DNA of 64,000 nucleotides from Fennellomyces sp. T-0311. Lineage: Eukaryota > Mucoromycota > Mucoromycetes > Mucorales > Lichtheimiaceae. Below are positions 36,585 through 48,134 of the stretch, piece after piece. A program made the position numbers and the translations under genes. Numbering within the stretch: the stretch's first letter is position 1; every line of letters begins with the position of its first letter. The DNA lies in contig JALLLT010000009.1 in the NCBI GenBank assembly GCA_025266875.1, positions 186,001 through 250,000 on the forward strand, written 5' to 3'. Below the pieces are notes generated by a model. That model saw only the letters and a list, made by a program, of their open reading frames with translations. It was not told where the DNA came from and ran no database searches.

Positions 36585-38931
36585 TCGCTAGTTTCCTACT
36601 TACTTTTTCTTCTTCTTGGTTTTGTAACATATTTCTCTCTAGTACTATAATGTTTTTGCTCTATAAAGCAACGTATACCACAGTGTTATCAAGAGAGATT
36701 ACACTAAATAGCAGTAGTCCGGTTCTTGTTGCGTCATTTTTGACAGATTCACTTGGTGTTTCCTACCCGTGATTACAACAGCTCGATGGATGCTTATGTG
36801 ACTATAGTATTTCCGTTTAAAAATTTCGCATACATTGACCTGCTACATACTACAGAGAATAGCACATTATCGGATATACTGTATAACAAGACATGACACC
36901 AGAGACCAAATGTATGCGGAATATGTACGTAGTACGGTACTGGGCACAAGGGTTAGTTTACTGTTACTACTGACAGCCATGAATTGTACTCCTCTGCAGA
37001 GAAATTTAAAAGGAAGCCTGAAGCCCTGACTCCTAAACACCTTCAAGTCATGCGCACCCCACACGTCGATTGCACATGTATTATCCGACGACACATTAAA
37101 AACCGATAATGTGTTTCTTTTCTGCTTTTCTTTTACAGCAAAAGGAGAGACAGGATATTCATGATGTCAATCCATCTGTTGTCCCGGGAGCCATGACCAC
37201 GGAGAACCCTTGCCGTGACAGATAAGCATTCCCCTTTACTGCTTTAAGCCAATATACTATCGTTGCAAGGCAAAATCAAGTAGAGTTATTTCAATATCAA
37301 AAAACTATTGGTGCTTGATCTTTTACTTAGTCTAATCGGAGACCTTACCTTTTGCGACTTCACGAGCGCTCATTTCCCCGTGGCTAATAGCTTGCATATT
37401 GCGGAAAAAAATATGATGCTAATAGATAGAGCTAAATTATCAAAGTGATCAACCCAAGTAAAAGATTGAACCGGGTATTCGCAGAACAGTCAGTACATAC
37501 GTGTTTTAGTTTAACGGGCCTTGCTATAGTATTTTACCATGAAATGGCAGCGATATTAGCGCCTGTCCAAAAATAGCATTTTTGCATGGCAGTGCGTAAA
37601 AACACACCATCACAACGAGGTTGTTCATTTGAAACACTTTAACCCCGCCTACTTTTCGTTATTGATGCCCATTGTTCTATCTTTTTTCTTTCATCAATGA
37701 ACCATAAATTATTTTCGTTCATAGTTTGCTGTCTCATATGCTGTATGCGGTTCTCTAGAGCTTTCATTGAACAAAGTAGACCCGAACGAACAACATGCTC
37801 CGCTTTAGGCTCATTTCACCGAAATAGTATAGTAGAATTGTAAAGCATCTTCCCATGGACCGCTAGTCGTGACTACACCAGTCATCGCAATCAAAACTCT
37901 ATGTATTCGCATGTGTTATGTATACGGGGTTATACGTTTCTTTTAGGCATTGCTTGGGTCACAAAACAATGGATTTTGTAACCATGATGCAACTCAACGT
38001 CTGCCTGCATACAAGTCGAATATAAAGATTACCTGCAGAAGTGCTACCATTACAAGCTAGTGTGCTGTATTTAATGCCGAAGTGATGGCGCAATTTATTT
38101 ATACTTTCGAAGAAATAAAAGTCTTTCGTCAGTTAAGCCCTTACAATGCGCATCCCACATTTATAGAATTCTACCAAAAGTTTCTAGCAAAAGGAAAAGG
38201 AGAAACACAATATATACTTGATGGTAATAAAAAAAACAGGGAGATCCAGGAACGATTGGCAAATAAGGCGCGTAAATCATCCTCCATCCCGACCCAAGGA
38301 GAGAGTATTTTCGAACCCTATATCTTTTTTTAAACGCTACAATGGTCTGGAATCGTTCACCGGCAATATGACAAATATAATGATGACCACCGACGTTCTA
38401 TTATTCGAGTGACTTACAATCACATTTTTTTTCTTGACGATCGCGATGAAACATCAAAGACAATCAAATCAATTTTTCTTGGTCTAACTGATCCTTATTT
38501 TGTGTCCAAACAAGGAAAACTATACCCCCATTAGTATTAGTATTGCACACTCACTCCTTGCAAAGAACTCATTTTTTGTAAGCTGTTGTTACATTCACAC
38601 ACACTAAAATCCTTCGGATTGCGAAATTATCCGCAAAAGGATGTTTTCCACTGCAACACAACTCTCTGCCGATCTTTTTATCTGGGTTATTGACGTCTGT
38701 GATCAGATGAAAAGGAGAGCATGAGGTACACACCTCGGAGTGGGATAATGAGGCCAAATCTAAAATTTACTATTCGCCACGTTGATTCACTACGCTCATA
38801 TTTTTTAGACTGGGAAAAAAGCTCCACTCGAACTAGTTTTAATTACTGTTTCCGTTCTTCTTGAGCATAACTTCTTTTCTCTTTTCTTCTTCCTTCCTCT
38901 CCTTAACCCTTTCCACTCCTTATTAGAAAGC
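36585..38931. other. Gene-poor stretch with one possible small ORF
   Basis: 2.3 kb, AT-rich. The only frame with protein-like composition is 38,085-38,333 (+): MAQFIYTFEEIKVFRQLSPY to ERLANKARKSSSIP, about 82 codons, with a TATA-like gaatataaag 60 bp upstream. I do not recognise it. The last 100 bp is a pyrimidine-rich leader for the next gene. Confidence 0.35.
38085..38333 (+). CDS. Possible small unknown protein
   Basis: 82 codons from ATG 38085, helical and charged (FIEFYQKFLAKGKGETQYI), no signal peptide or known motif. Isolated, intronless and AT-rich. The support is only frame length and composition, so it may be a chance frame or a relic exon. Confidence 0.25.
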   Translation: MAQFIYTFEEIKVFRQLSPYNAHPTFIEFYQKFLAKGKGETQYILDGNKKNREIQERLANKARKSSSIPTQGESIFEPYIFF

Positions 38932-39631
38932 ATGAAACGTCAATTTCTTTCCAAGCTTTTTCTTTTGATCTTTGTGTTCTGTTTTTCGACCACCTATGCC
39001 GACGAAATCGAACGACGTGGTATCGCCAAAGTCAGATCGTTTAGTGAGTCCACCTTGAGCATTACGAAGCGTGGTGGCCGCGGTACCTGGTTCGTTTCTT
39101 TAACCCTTTAATGGCCTCTTGGCTCTCAAAGAAGGCGTTGAAATAAGCTGAAGTATGAAAACATAGGTATACGGGTGAGGACCTGAACAACGCGGCATGC
39201 TACGACAGAAACGGCTTGAGTGCTTATCACGCTAGCAACTACGACATGATTGGTGCTATGGTAATGTAGTAGCAAACAGAAAGCAGAATTTACGATTGAC
39301 TAACTTTTTGTGTACAGGCAATGAACGGTTTCGAAGACTGCTACAAGTGTATGAAGATAACGAACAACAAGGATAAGTCGCTTTCCGTTATTGTCAAAAT
39401 CATTGACAAATGTGCTGGATGTGAAGTTGGTACGTAGAAAGTAGCTTTCCCCTTTATCAATTATCCATTTCTAACGACACAACCCCAGGCAAAGCTATTG
39501 ATCTTACACCTGCCGCATTCAAGCTGGTCGCCCAGGGCGGTGACCTCGACCTCGGCGTTTTGGACATTAGCTGGAAGCCATTGAAGCACTGCCCCAAGTC
39601 CAGCCTCTTCCCCAAGGGCGGTTCCACATAA
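38932..39631 (+). CDS. Secreted double-psi beta-barrel (RlpA/expansin-like) protein
   Basis: Small secreted protein of the barwin/RlpA/expansin-like fold. A signal peptide is clear (MKRQFLSKLFLLIFVFCFST, cleavage probably after TYA) and a Kex2-type Lys-Arg lies at SITKRGG. The mature domain: GTWYTGEDLNNAACYDRNGL, MAMNGFEDCYKCMKITN, VIVKIIDKCAGCEVGKAIDL, TPAAFKLVAQGGDLDLGVLD, ISWKP. Conserved Cys pairs and the D-K-C-x-x-C..D-L motif match the family. Four exons; the first donor is gttcgt, weaker than usual. Such proteins act in the cell wall or as plant-interaction effectors; carbohydrate binding is not shown. Confidence 0.88.
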
Positions 39632-39786
39632 TAAACTCTTCCATCCAGCGAGTACACAATACATACATGTTATTTTTTTGTAAACAAAGAGATTTCTCGA
39701 ACAATCAACCATTTCTTTCGAGGGTGTTGCTAAGAAAAAATTTTCGTGTTGTATAATTTTTTTGGCGTGTTGGAAAGACGTTCTAT

Positions 39787-40068
39787 CTATTGCTTGTCCT
39801 CGGACTCGGCAGCCTTCAAGAACTCCTTGATGAAAGCCTCTTCGTCAACAGAGCCGGCCTTGATTGGGGGCGTGGCGGGCTGGGGGGCCTTGGGCTTCAA
39901 GGCAAAGTAGGCGCCAGTGGCAGCGTAGGTGCTAAGGAAACCGATGGCGATCTGGGGGAAAACGAATCATCCACTGGTTAGAACGTTGTGTACTGTATTC
40001 GTCTTGGGTTAATGTTTTACCAAGTGGTTGGGAACGGCCTTGCCAGCAATAACGTAGTGTCCACCCAT
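39787..40068 (-). CDS. ATP19: ATP synthase subunit k (Atp19)
   Basis: Dimer-specific small subunit of mitochondrial F1Fo-ATP synthase. Two exons give about 70 residues: MGGHYVIAGKAVPNHL, joined to IAIGFLSTYAATGAYFAL (single membrane helix), then KPKAPQPATPPI and an acidic tail DEEAFIKEFLKAAESEDK. The start G-x-x-Y-x-I-A-G-K-x-V matches the family. Too short and interrupted for a simple ORF scan; a plus-strand frame over the same bases is a shadow. It lies tail-to-tail with the secreted beta-barrel gene, about 155 bp apart. Confidence 0.85.
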
Positions 40069-41519
40069 TTCGTTAAAGGTATTAAAGTAGGTAAGAGAAA
40101 ATGTTTGGCAGCAAGGGCCGAAAAGAGGGTGCCGGCAGTTGCGGAGGACTGCCGACGTCATCACACTTGAATTTCCATGGTGAGAGCCAAGTGAGCCTGG
40201 TTTTAACACCGACTTGACAAATGTGAGTTCTTTTCGTACGTTCTTTCCATGATCCCCATTCCGTTTCCATGAGCGAAGTCTGCAGATATTGCTCTGTTGT
40301 TTATTGATTATAGTTAAATATGCTCGACGATTATTGAATGTTGTAGTGTGTATCCATGGAAGCACGTGGCAACAGGAACAGGGCAACGCTAGTGATGAAC
40401 TTGGTGCTATAATGATATGCGGCAAAAGCTCTTTGCAGCGGATCTATATTCCAAGAACATAACAATGAAGCATGTTCAACCGCATAAATTGTGCGAATTT
40501 AACTAATTTACGGTCGTATTAAAGCGATGGTACAGTGATGTTCGTTGGGACGGGAGAGTATGAATAGCAAGTGCAGGCAAAATACACTATAATCTCAAAT
40601 AAGTACTGGGGTTAGCACATTGCATACATCGTGAATTCATTGTGGCGTAATGCGGCGCTCGAGATCTGCAAGGAAAGGAGGCTGATGATGGTAGAAGATA
40701 TCAATTGGTTCCTGGAACGTAATTACTAAGCTCTAGGCACTGGAGGCTAGGGATTCGTTAGATAGGGTAACGAGATAATAACAAGTCATGTTACATTGGA
40801 AAAGCTCTTTCGGCAAATGCTGTATTGTCATTATGACTTTGAAAGCGCAGCTACGGATTAAAATGGATGCGTGAAAAAGTAGCACTTTTTAGTGCGCGAA
40901 GTCATTCGGTTGCGTGCGATATCGAAATCTGTAGATCTCCGGTAGCAATACGTAAGTTTCAGATCGAGTTTTTTTCAGCAATATGTAAATGGACAAAGAT
41001 ACGAAGCAGTGAGGATGCGCTCGTAAGCGCTATCTACTTGGAGTCTACCCCAACGAATGGAACATAAAGGTTGTCCGGTATGCAGAGTCCACCGGACTGG
41101 TTGCTTGATCCGTTACCATCGCGACAGCGACAATTAGTAACGAGGAAGGCTAGTGTGAGAAAAGATAATATGCGTATCCACGATACGACAGGGCGAGAAA
41201 GTGAGGCTTAAATACTCGGATGGGATGGCAGGGGGGAGATGCGTGTGTGAAAAAATAGCATAGATACGGAAGAACACGGTAAGATCTCCAGGCATGCTCC
41301 GAAGCCCAAAGCAGGACGCGTTGAGATGCGGGTCTGTGTCCGAAAATCAGTTGAGTGTTACGCCCCGGCGCTATATTTTTGAGTTGGGAAAAAAATTCCA
41401 TAGTGACGGGTGCAGAGGGTGATGCCGGGTAGCAGTTTTGAGAGCCCGCAATGAAAATATCCCCAACTTGCCAGTGTTTTCCCGTTGATTTTCCAGCTTC
41501 TTGTCCTTTACTTCCAACA
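40069..41519. other. Intergenic spacer between ATP19 and LAT1
   Basis: 1.45 kb divergent promoter region. GC content and frames are unremarkable; no motif-bearing ORF. A TATA-like ctatatttttg lies near 41,370, about 150 bp before the LAT1 ATG. Confidence 0.4.
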
Positions 41520-43554
41520 ATGTCCTCTGCCCGACGCCAGCTTTTGAGAGCCTCTGCAGGCATTCGCTCCACAGCTCGTTTGACTTCCACCAGAGCCACT
41601 CCTCTTTTGGCTCAGCAAGCCCGTGCAAACGTACGCGCCTTCACATCTTCCAGGTAAACACAATCCCCTTTTTTTTGCAACTCGCACTCATTCGGCGCAT
41701 GTTTTGCTCTTTTAGCAATGTCAAGTTCGTTGCTCTCCGCTCCCTCCTGAACCCTGCTGCTTCCAGCAACGTCAAGTTCTACAGCTCCAAGTGTATGTGC
41801 TCTTGTCGCGTGTTTTTTTTTGGTGCGTAAACAATTAACACCCTATATATAGCGTTCCCTGAGCACAACGTCATTGCTATGCCTGCCTTGTCTCCCACGT
41901 AAGTAGTCGTGTCATGGGTGGGCGGTGATATTTTCTAACAGCGGGCTACTCTAGTATGACCCAGGGTGGCATCGGCGCGTGGCAAAAGAAGGTTGGCGAC
42001 GAGGTTGTTCCCGGCGACGTTTTGGTCGAAATCGAGACCGATAAGGCTCAGATGGACTTTGAGTGCCAGGAAGAGGGCTTCCTCGCCAAGATCTTGGTTG
42101 ATACCGGTGCAAAGGATTATCCCGTTGGCAAGGTAAAGCCGAATTATTTATACGGTTGACGTCAGACAATTGTAACCCCAATCTGTATTCCTTTCTCAGC
42201 CCATTGCTGTTCTTGTCGAGGACGAGAGCGACGTAGCTGCCTTTGCCGAATTCACATTGGAGGATGCTGGTGCCAGTGGTGCCGCTGCCCCCGCTCCTCC
42301 CGCTGAAGAAAAGAGCGCACCTGCTGCCGAGGAGAAGCCAGCTGCCCAAGAGGCACCCAAGCCTGCCGCCTCTACTTCTTCTGACGATGGTGGTGAGTTA
42401 CTGGGGAGGCGTTGTAGACATCAAAGAAAAGTATAATGATCGCTTACCAAAAATTTTCTCATTTTTCGGTCGGGTCAGGCCGCGTCAAGGCAAGTCCCCT
42501 CGCCAGAGTAAGTCATACACTTCACTGGTTATCCCACCCACACCTAACGCTCCCCATTTACGCAGAAAACTGCAAATGAACGTGATCTTGACATTTCTCA
42601 AATCAAGGGTTCCGGCCCTGGCGGAAGAATCGTGAAGGATGATGTCGATAACTTCAAGGGTAACAGTCTTAAAAAGCAATTGTGCTGTGAATGGTATGGC
42701 TGAATGCTTGTCTGTTATATAGCTCCTGCCGCTGCTCCTACCACTGCCGCTCCTGCACCCGCTGCCGCTCAACCCGCCGCGTATGCTCCTCAGTCCGCCA
42801 CTGGTGATGCCTTCACTGACATTCCTACCAGCAACATGCGTCGCGTGATTGCCACCCGTTTGAGCGAGTCCAAGCAGTCTGTGCCCCACTACTATGTCAC
42901 TGTTGAAATCAACATGGACAAGATCAACAAGCTCCGTGAGGTCCTCAACAAGTCTGCCGATGGCAAGTACAAGCTGTCGGTCAACGACTTTATTATCAAG
43001 GCATCTGCTCTCAGTTTGAAGAAAGTGCCTGAGGTTAACTCTGCCTGGCAGGGTGATTTCATTAGACAGTGAGTTGGGATCAAAATGGAAGGGTTAGGAA
43101 GGTATACTTATTTGTTGCTAGGTACAACACGGCTGACATTTCTGTTGCCGTGGCTACGCCCAATGGTTTGATTACCCCCATCGTCACCGGTGCTGAGAGC
43201 CGCGGATTGGCTGACATCTCTACCAACATTAAGGACTTGGCCACTCGCGCCCGCAACGGCAAGCTGGCTCCTCACGAATACCAGGGCGGTTCGTTCAGCA
43301 TCTCCAACCTCGGCATGTTTGGCGTGAAGCACTTCACTGCTATCATCAACCCACCCCAGTCTTGCATCCTGGCTATTGGTGGCACCAACCAGAAGCTTGT
43401 GCCCGATGAGACCAAGGAGAACGGCTTCGCTGTTCGCAGCACCATGGAGGTCACGCTCTCCAGCGACCACCGTGTTGTAGACGGTGCAATTGCTGCCACT
43501 TGGTTGCAGGCCTTCAAGGAGTACATGGAGAACCCGCTCAAGATGATGCTGTAA
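41520..43554 (+). CDS. LAT1: Pyruvate dehydrogenase E2 (dihydrolipoamide acetyltransferase)
   Basis: Core of the mitochondrial pyruvate dehydrogenase complex; transfers acetyl groups from lipoamide to CoA. Start ATG 41520 opens an Arg/Ser-rich mitochondrial presequence ([20 protein letters not shown]). A single lipoyl domain follows ([20 protein letters not shown], lipoyl Lys in [11 protein letters not shown]), an Ala/Pro linker, the E1/E3-binding domain ([31 protein letters not shown]), a second Ala/Pro linker and the catalytic domain with the active-site His in [10 protein letters not shown]. About seven introns, mostly in the N-terminal half. Codon use is C-ending and differs from the neighbours, as expected for high expression. 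Stop 43552-43554. Confidence 0.95.
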
Positions 43555-44201
43555 ATAATCCGCCCTTTACAAACCCTTATCCAAACTTCCTACAACACAA
43601 ACACATCAAGCCCTTTTAAAAGCATATTTTCTTAGAAGATGAAGAAAGAAAGCCCTTCACGGCTTGTCTGCTTTGATGGCAGTGAAAGAATCTTCAACTA
43701 TTACTTTTTTTCGAATACATTTCTCGCGTTTCTTCTTTCTTTCAATTGCTTCGACCCCATGTATGATGTCGGTTGCGCAACCCATCCGATAGCCCGACAC
43801 AAAGTCGGATCCTGACATCTGATCTAAATAGCTTACATCAGCCGCGATAAGTGACAAGTGCCAGTGATCTATGAGTCGAAGCTACAGGCATGGATGTAGC
43901 GTGATGCAGTGGTTGCTCAAAATCCTTGTGCAAAGAGGCACGCCCTGCTATCGATCGGCTGGTCATACACGACATGGTCTCTAGTTTCTCGGTCGATGCA
44001 AATGATCACGGCTGATCTGCGCAGCAAAGGCCTTCTCGCCGACAGCAGCAAGATTGCTAAATGTCGTCAACCGGTTGCTATGTCCTGTGTGTCTATTGGA
44101 GTCGTCAAGAAAGAAAGGAGTTTTATTTTCGGTCTTTGTAGTAAGGACACACCTTTTCCACTCGCTCGTGTCGCAAAAAAACGCGAAGATTCGTTGTTGA
44201 C
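43555..44201. other. Spacer between LAT1 and importin alpha
   Basis: 647 bp, the 3' region of LAT1 and promoter of importin alpha. A 66-codon minus-strand frame (43,857-43,657) is Lys-rich at its end and has no motif; I treat it as chance. Confidence 0.4.
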
Positions 44202-46021
44202 ATGGATCCACTCGCCGATCTCAGACGCACGCAATATAAGGCACGCAACCAGTTCAAACCCGAAGAGGTGCGTCGCCGTCGTGAGAATGCCAACGTAGAG
44301 ATTCGAAAGCAAAAGAAGGAGGAGAATCTTGCCAAAAGACGAAACTTTAACGTGGAGAGCCTCCCTGCCGATTCTGATGATGAAAACGACGCTTACCATG
44401 TCGATGCTCAGGTAGAAAAAGAGAAAGGCGTGGTTAGGCAGGATTGGATGCATTGTTAACATGGGTGTAGCTCATGACACTGTTGCCGGACATGGTGCAA
44501 GGCCTCTACGCAAACGAATCAGAAACACAGCTCAATGCAACTGCACACTTTAGAAAGTTGCTCTCCAAAGAAAAGAACCCACCGATCGAGGAAGTGATTG
44601 CCTGCGGTGTGGTTCCGCGATTCGTCGAGTTCTTGCGATCACCCAACACAACTCTGCAAGTACGTCAGACAACACTGGAGGGAGACGCTGGTTTTAATAT
44701 CCTGATAGTTTGAAGCCGCCTGGGCGTTGACGAATATTGCGTCCGGATCATCACAGCAGACCCAGGTGGTACTGCAAGCCGGTGCCGTGCCTTTCTTCAT
44801 TGAACTGTTGAGCAGCCCGGTAATGGATGTTAAGGAGCAGGTATTGTATTCAAGCTTCGACGATGCGAGACGCTAACGAGCTATGGAACAGGCTGTCTGG
44901 GCGCTTGGTAACATTGCTGGTGACAGCCCCCGGTGCCGCGATTTCGTGCTTCAGCATGGCGCGCTCCCCCCTCTGCTCGCCATCTTTGAGGATACGACCA
45001 AGGTATCAATGCTGCGTAACGCAACGTGGACGCTATCCAACTTTTGCCGCGGCAAGAACCCTCAACCTGACTGGAGACTGGTATGCATAGAACAAAGGAA
45101 AGAAAACGTGATCTGAATGCACCAATGCTGTGTTAGGTTGCCCCTGCACTTTCAGTCCTCTCTAAGCTCGTGCTCTCGAGCGACGAAGAAGTCCTGATCG
45201 ACACATGCTGGGCCATTTCATATCTTTCAGACGGACCCAACGATCGCATCCAGGCGGTGGTGGAGTCTGGTGTGTGCAACCGCCTCATCGAACTGCTCGG
45301 GCACCCAGCAACGGCCGTGCAGACACCGGCGCTGCGATCCGTCGGCAACATTGTCACTGGTGACGATACGCAGACGCAGGTGATCATCAACTGCGGAGCT
45401 ATCAACGCGCTGCTGCACTTGTTGATGAGTTCGAAAGAAGCGATTCGCAAGGAAACGTGCTGGACGCTGTCCAACATCACGGCAGGCAACACTGCGCAGA
45501 TACAGGCTGTGATTGACGGTGGGCTTATGCGGCCACTGATCCAGATCCTGGCGCACGGCGACTTCAAAACCAAGAAGGAAGCGTGCTGGGCAATCTGCAA
45601 TGCCACGTCGGGCGGACTCAACAAGCCTGAGCAGATTCACTATCTGGTGTCGGAGGGATGCATCAAGCCACTGTGCGATATCCTGACAGCGATGGACAAC
45701 AAGATCACGATGGTTGCGCTGGACGGGCTGGACAACATTCTGCAGGTGGGCGAGTTCGAGCGAAGCAACACGCAGGAAAACGTGAACCCGTATGCGCTCA
45801 CGATCGAGGAATGCGGTGGTGTGGACTTCATCCACGAGCTCCAGCAGCACGACAACCAGGAGATCTACAAGAAGGCGTACAACATCATCGACAAGTACTT
45901 CAGCGATGGCGATGACGACGAGACGGAGGCCATGGGCGCGGACGGACAGAGCCAGTTTGCGTTCCAACAGCAAGTGCAAGCGCCTCAGGGTGGATTTGAT
46001 TTTGGAGGAGGTGCTCAATAA
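44202..46021 (+). CDS. SRP1: Importin subunit alpha (karyopherin alpha)
   Basis: Adaptor that binds classical nuclear-localisation signals and importin beta. The N-terminal importin-beta-binding domain is clear: [37 protein letters not shown], with the internal basic autoinhibitory run. About ten armadillo repeats follow, with the conserved Trp-Asn ladder: [63 protein letters not shown] and [14 protein letters not shown]. The C-terminus is acidic, ending [11 protein letters not shown]. Five introns in the first half; the last 850 bp is one exon. GC-rich coding strand makes a long antisense frame (46,018-45,227) that is a shadow. Length about 525 residues, normal. Confidence 0.95.
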
Positions 46022-46133
46022 ACAAAATCGCTTGTGCGACGGTACTTTTTTTTTTTTCTTTCAGTGGGGAATCCCAGCGAAATGCGCCCTTTCACTCTTT
46101 TATTTTTCTGAACCCCCAATAAAGTACGCTACT

Positions 46134-47962
46134 ATGTCGCTGTTGCTGACAAAGACCTGCGAGTACGCCATATTGGTCGCAGTCCAGCAAGGTGAGCCAT
46201 AACCATGGAGACCCGTAACGCGCCTTCACTGAAACTCTCCATATTTCTGCTTCAAGGTCGCCACTTTTCCCACAGCGCAGAACATGATATCTGTGTCCAG
46301 AGCAAGCTGGAGCTGCGTCTTCCTGCAGCTGTCGACGATCTCATTCCGCCAACCACAATAATCAGCACTCCTCCCACCCCCATCTCGCGCGAGGGCACCG
46401 TTACATTCGACACCACATTGGCTTATTTGATTTCGGCCAAGCTGCTACACCGCCTCCGCACATACAATGCCGAAATCACCCTCACAGCCAGTAGCGTTTC
46501 TGCCGATGCAGCGCAGCAACGGATAGGGACGCTGTCCCTCAGCGTACCCGATGCCAAAATGGTGGTGCATCACGGCGCACAAATGGACAAGGTCAATCGT
46601 TTTGTGGTCGACAGGGGCGACTGGCGCTCACTTTTGCCAGATAATCGCAAAGAGCAGCTGAAGGCTGGTCTGTTTATAGTATCGATGCCCGACAAAAAGT
46701 CCCTTTCATCGTCGTCGTCGTTCTCGTCCTCATACAATATGGAGCTCAAGTCGCTGATGGATTTATCGGCCAGCAGCAGCAGCAACAACACTCCACTATT
46801 ATTTTCCGATAGCGTCACAACCACCACCGCCACCACCGTTCTCTCCTCTCCCTCTTCGCATTCGTTTGTGAAAAACACCAAACAACAACAACAAAAAAAG
46901 GAGCCGACCTCCGCGCTTCACCGCTACAAGCAAATTCAGCAACGACAACAAAAACTAAAAAAGGCGGATGGCACCACAGCAGCCACGTCCGAAGGGCGCT
47001 CAGTCAGCTGGATTACGCCACGAGATCCAGAGCATAAGCAGCCAGATACCCTGCGAAGGGCCAAATCGCACACTGATTTAAAAGTCGACCTTAATATCGA
47101 TCAGCTCGCTGCTGAATTTCGCCGCATCCAATTGCCTAGCAACAGTGTCTCCAAGCAACGGAGACTACGACAACAAACATCCAGCACTACCATGACGACG
47201 GCTTCGCTTGTGTCACGTTCTAGCACAACTGACAGTGTACCACGATACCACCAGATTGCTTCAGGCACGACCGCCTTTACGTTCTATTTCAGCATTGTCC
47301 ATGCAGACGGCATCAAGCACCTTATGCCCAAACCGGCGTCTGGGCGCCGTGGCGTGGCTCGCAAACCCATATTCGCATATACCTTTCTTTCGCAGCGAAT
47401 CAGCTGTCCAGCGTCGTCCATCACAAAGCAACCTAGCAAGAGCTGGCCAACCTGCTTTTATCTCCGTGGCCATCTAGTCGACATCCAGAGTTGGCTGAAT
47501 GACCAGAGCTTCATGGAGGTCACGTTGCAACTGATCGACGAGGAAAACGACCACTTGCTGTTCACAAAGGAAACCGTGGGTTTGGCACATGTACCGCTAA
47601 GCAATCTGGCGTTCTATCGGACAAGGGATGCGTGTTATGAACATAAGCGTCGGTCGTCATCGATGATGGATCCAAATCTAATAGAGCGGACGTTCCCGCT
47701 GTATGATCTGAAGCGGCGCTGGCGGAAGAAGGAGGAAGGGAAGCTCGGCGAAGAGATTGGCAAGGTCACCGTCAGACTGGGGCTGGTCAGCGGCTGGTGG
47801 AAAGATGAAGGAGAGGAAGATGCGATGCCGGTGGCACGTGCAGAGGCATCATCATCACCAAGACCCACACCATCAGATAGCGCGATCAAGCGGCAAAACA
47901 GCCATACGGGCGAGCTGATGGATTGGCTGAAGAAGAAGAAGCTCCGGAGCTCGATCAAATAA
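46134..47962 (+). CDS. CEP120-type C2-domain protein (DUF3668)
   Basis: About 587 residues from two exons, 46134-46191 and 46257-47962. The start MSLLLTKTCEYAILVAVQQG joins G|GT to RHFSHSAEHDICVQSKLEL, which matches the first C2 strand of centriolar CEP120 (I-V-x-x-x-x-G-R-H-F). A first C2 (to about residue 150), a Ser/Gln-rich low-complexity linker (about 180-300) and a second C2-like region (FTFYFSIVHADGIKHLMPK, FLSQRISCPASSITKQPS, WLNDQSFMEVTLQLIDE, GLAHVPLSNLAFYRTRD) follow, then a basic tail. The long coiled coil of animal CEP120 is missing. Role in a fungus is unknown; membrane or microtubule-organising functions are guesses. Confidence 0.7.
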
Positions 47963-48134
47963 TATTTCTTTATCGGGGCAATTCATTGTGCGTTAAAGTG
48001 TTCACCAGCATCCACCCTCCTTGTCATCCTCATAATACAATAATCATCCCTCCTTTCTCATTTGTATATCGCATTGTGTTTATATAAAATGTAAGTACTT
48101 GATATATTTATATAGATGAGATTCGCTATGCCTG

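Noticed and set aside
38280..38330. tRNA T-arm-like string ttcgaaccc
   Set aside because: No matching anticodon arm or acceptor stem around it; flanks are AT-rich.
43657..43857. 66-codon minus-strand frame after LAT1
   Set aside because: Overlaps the LAT1 3' region, ends in a Lys run, no recognisable family.
45227..46018. 263-codon minus-strand frame
   Set aside because: Exactly antisense to the GC-rich last exon of importin alpha; composition rich in Arg, Leu and His, with no motifs.
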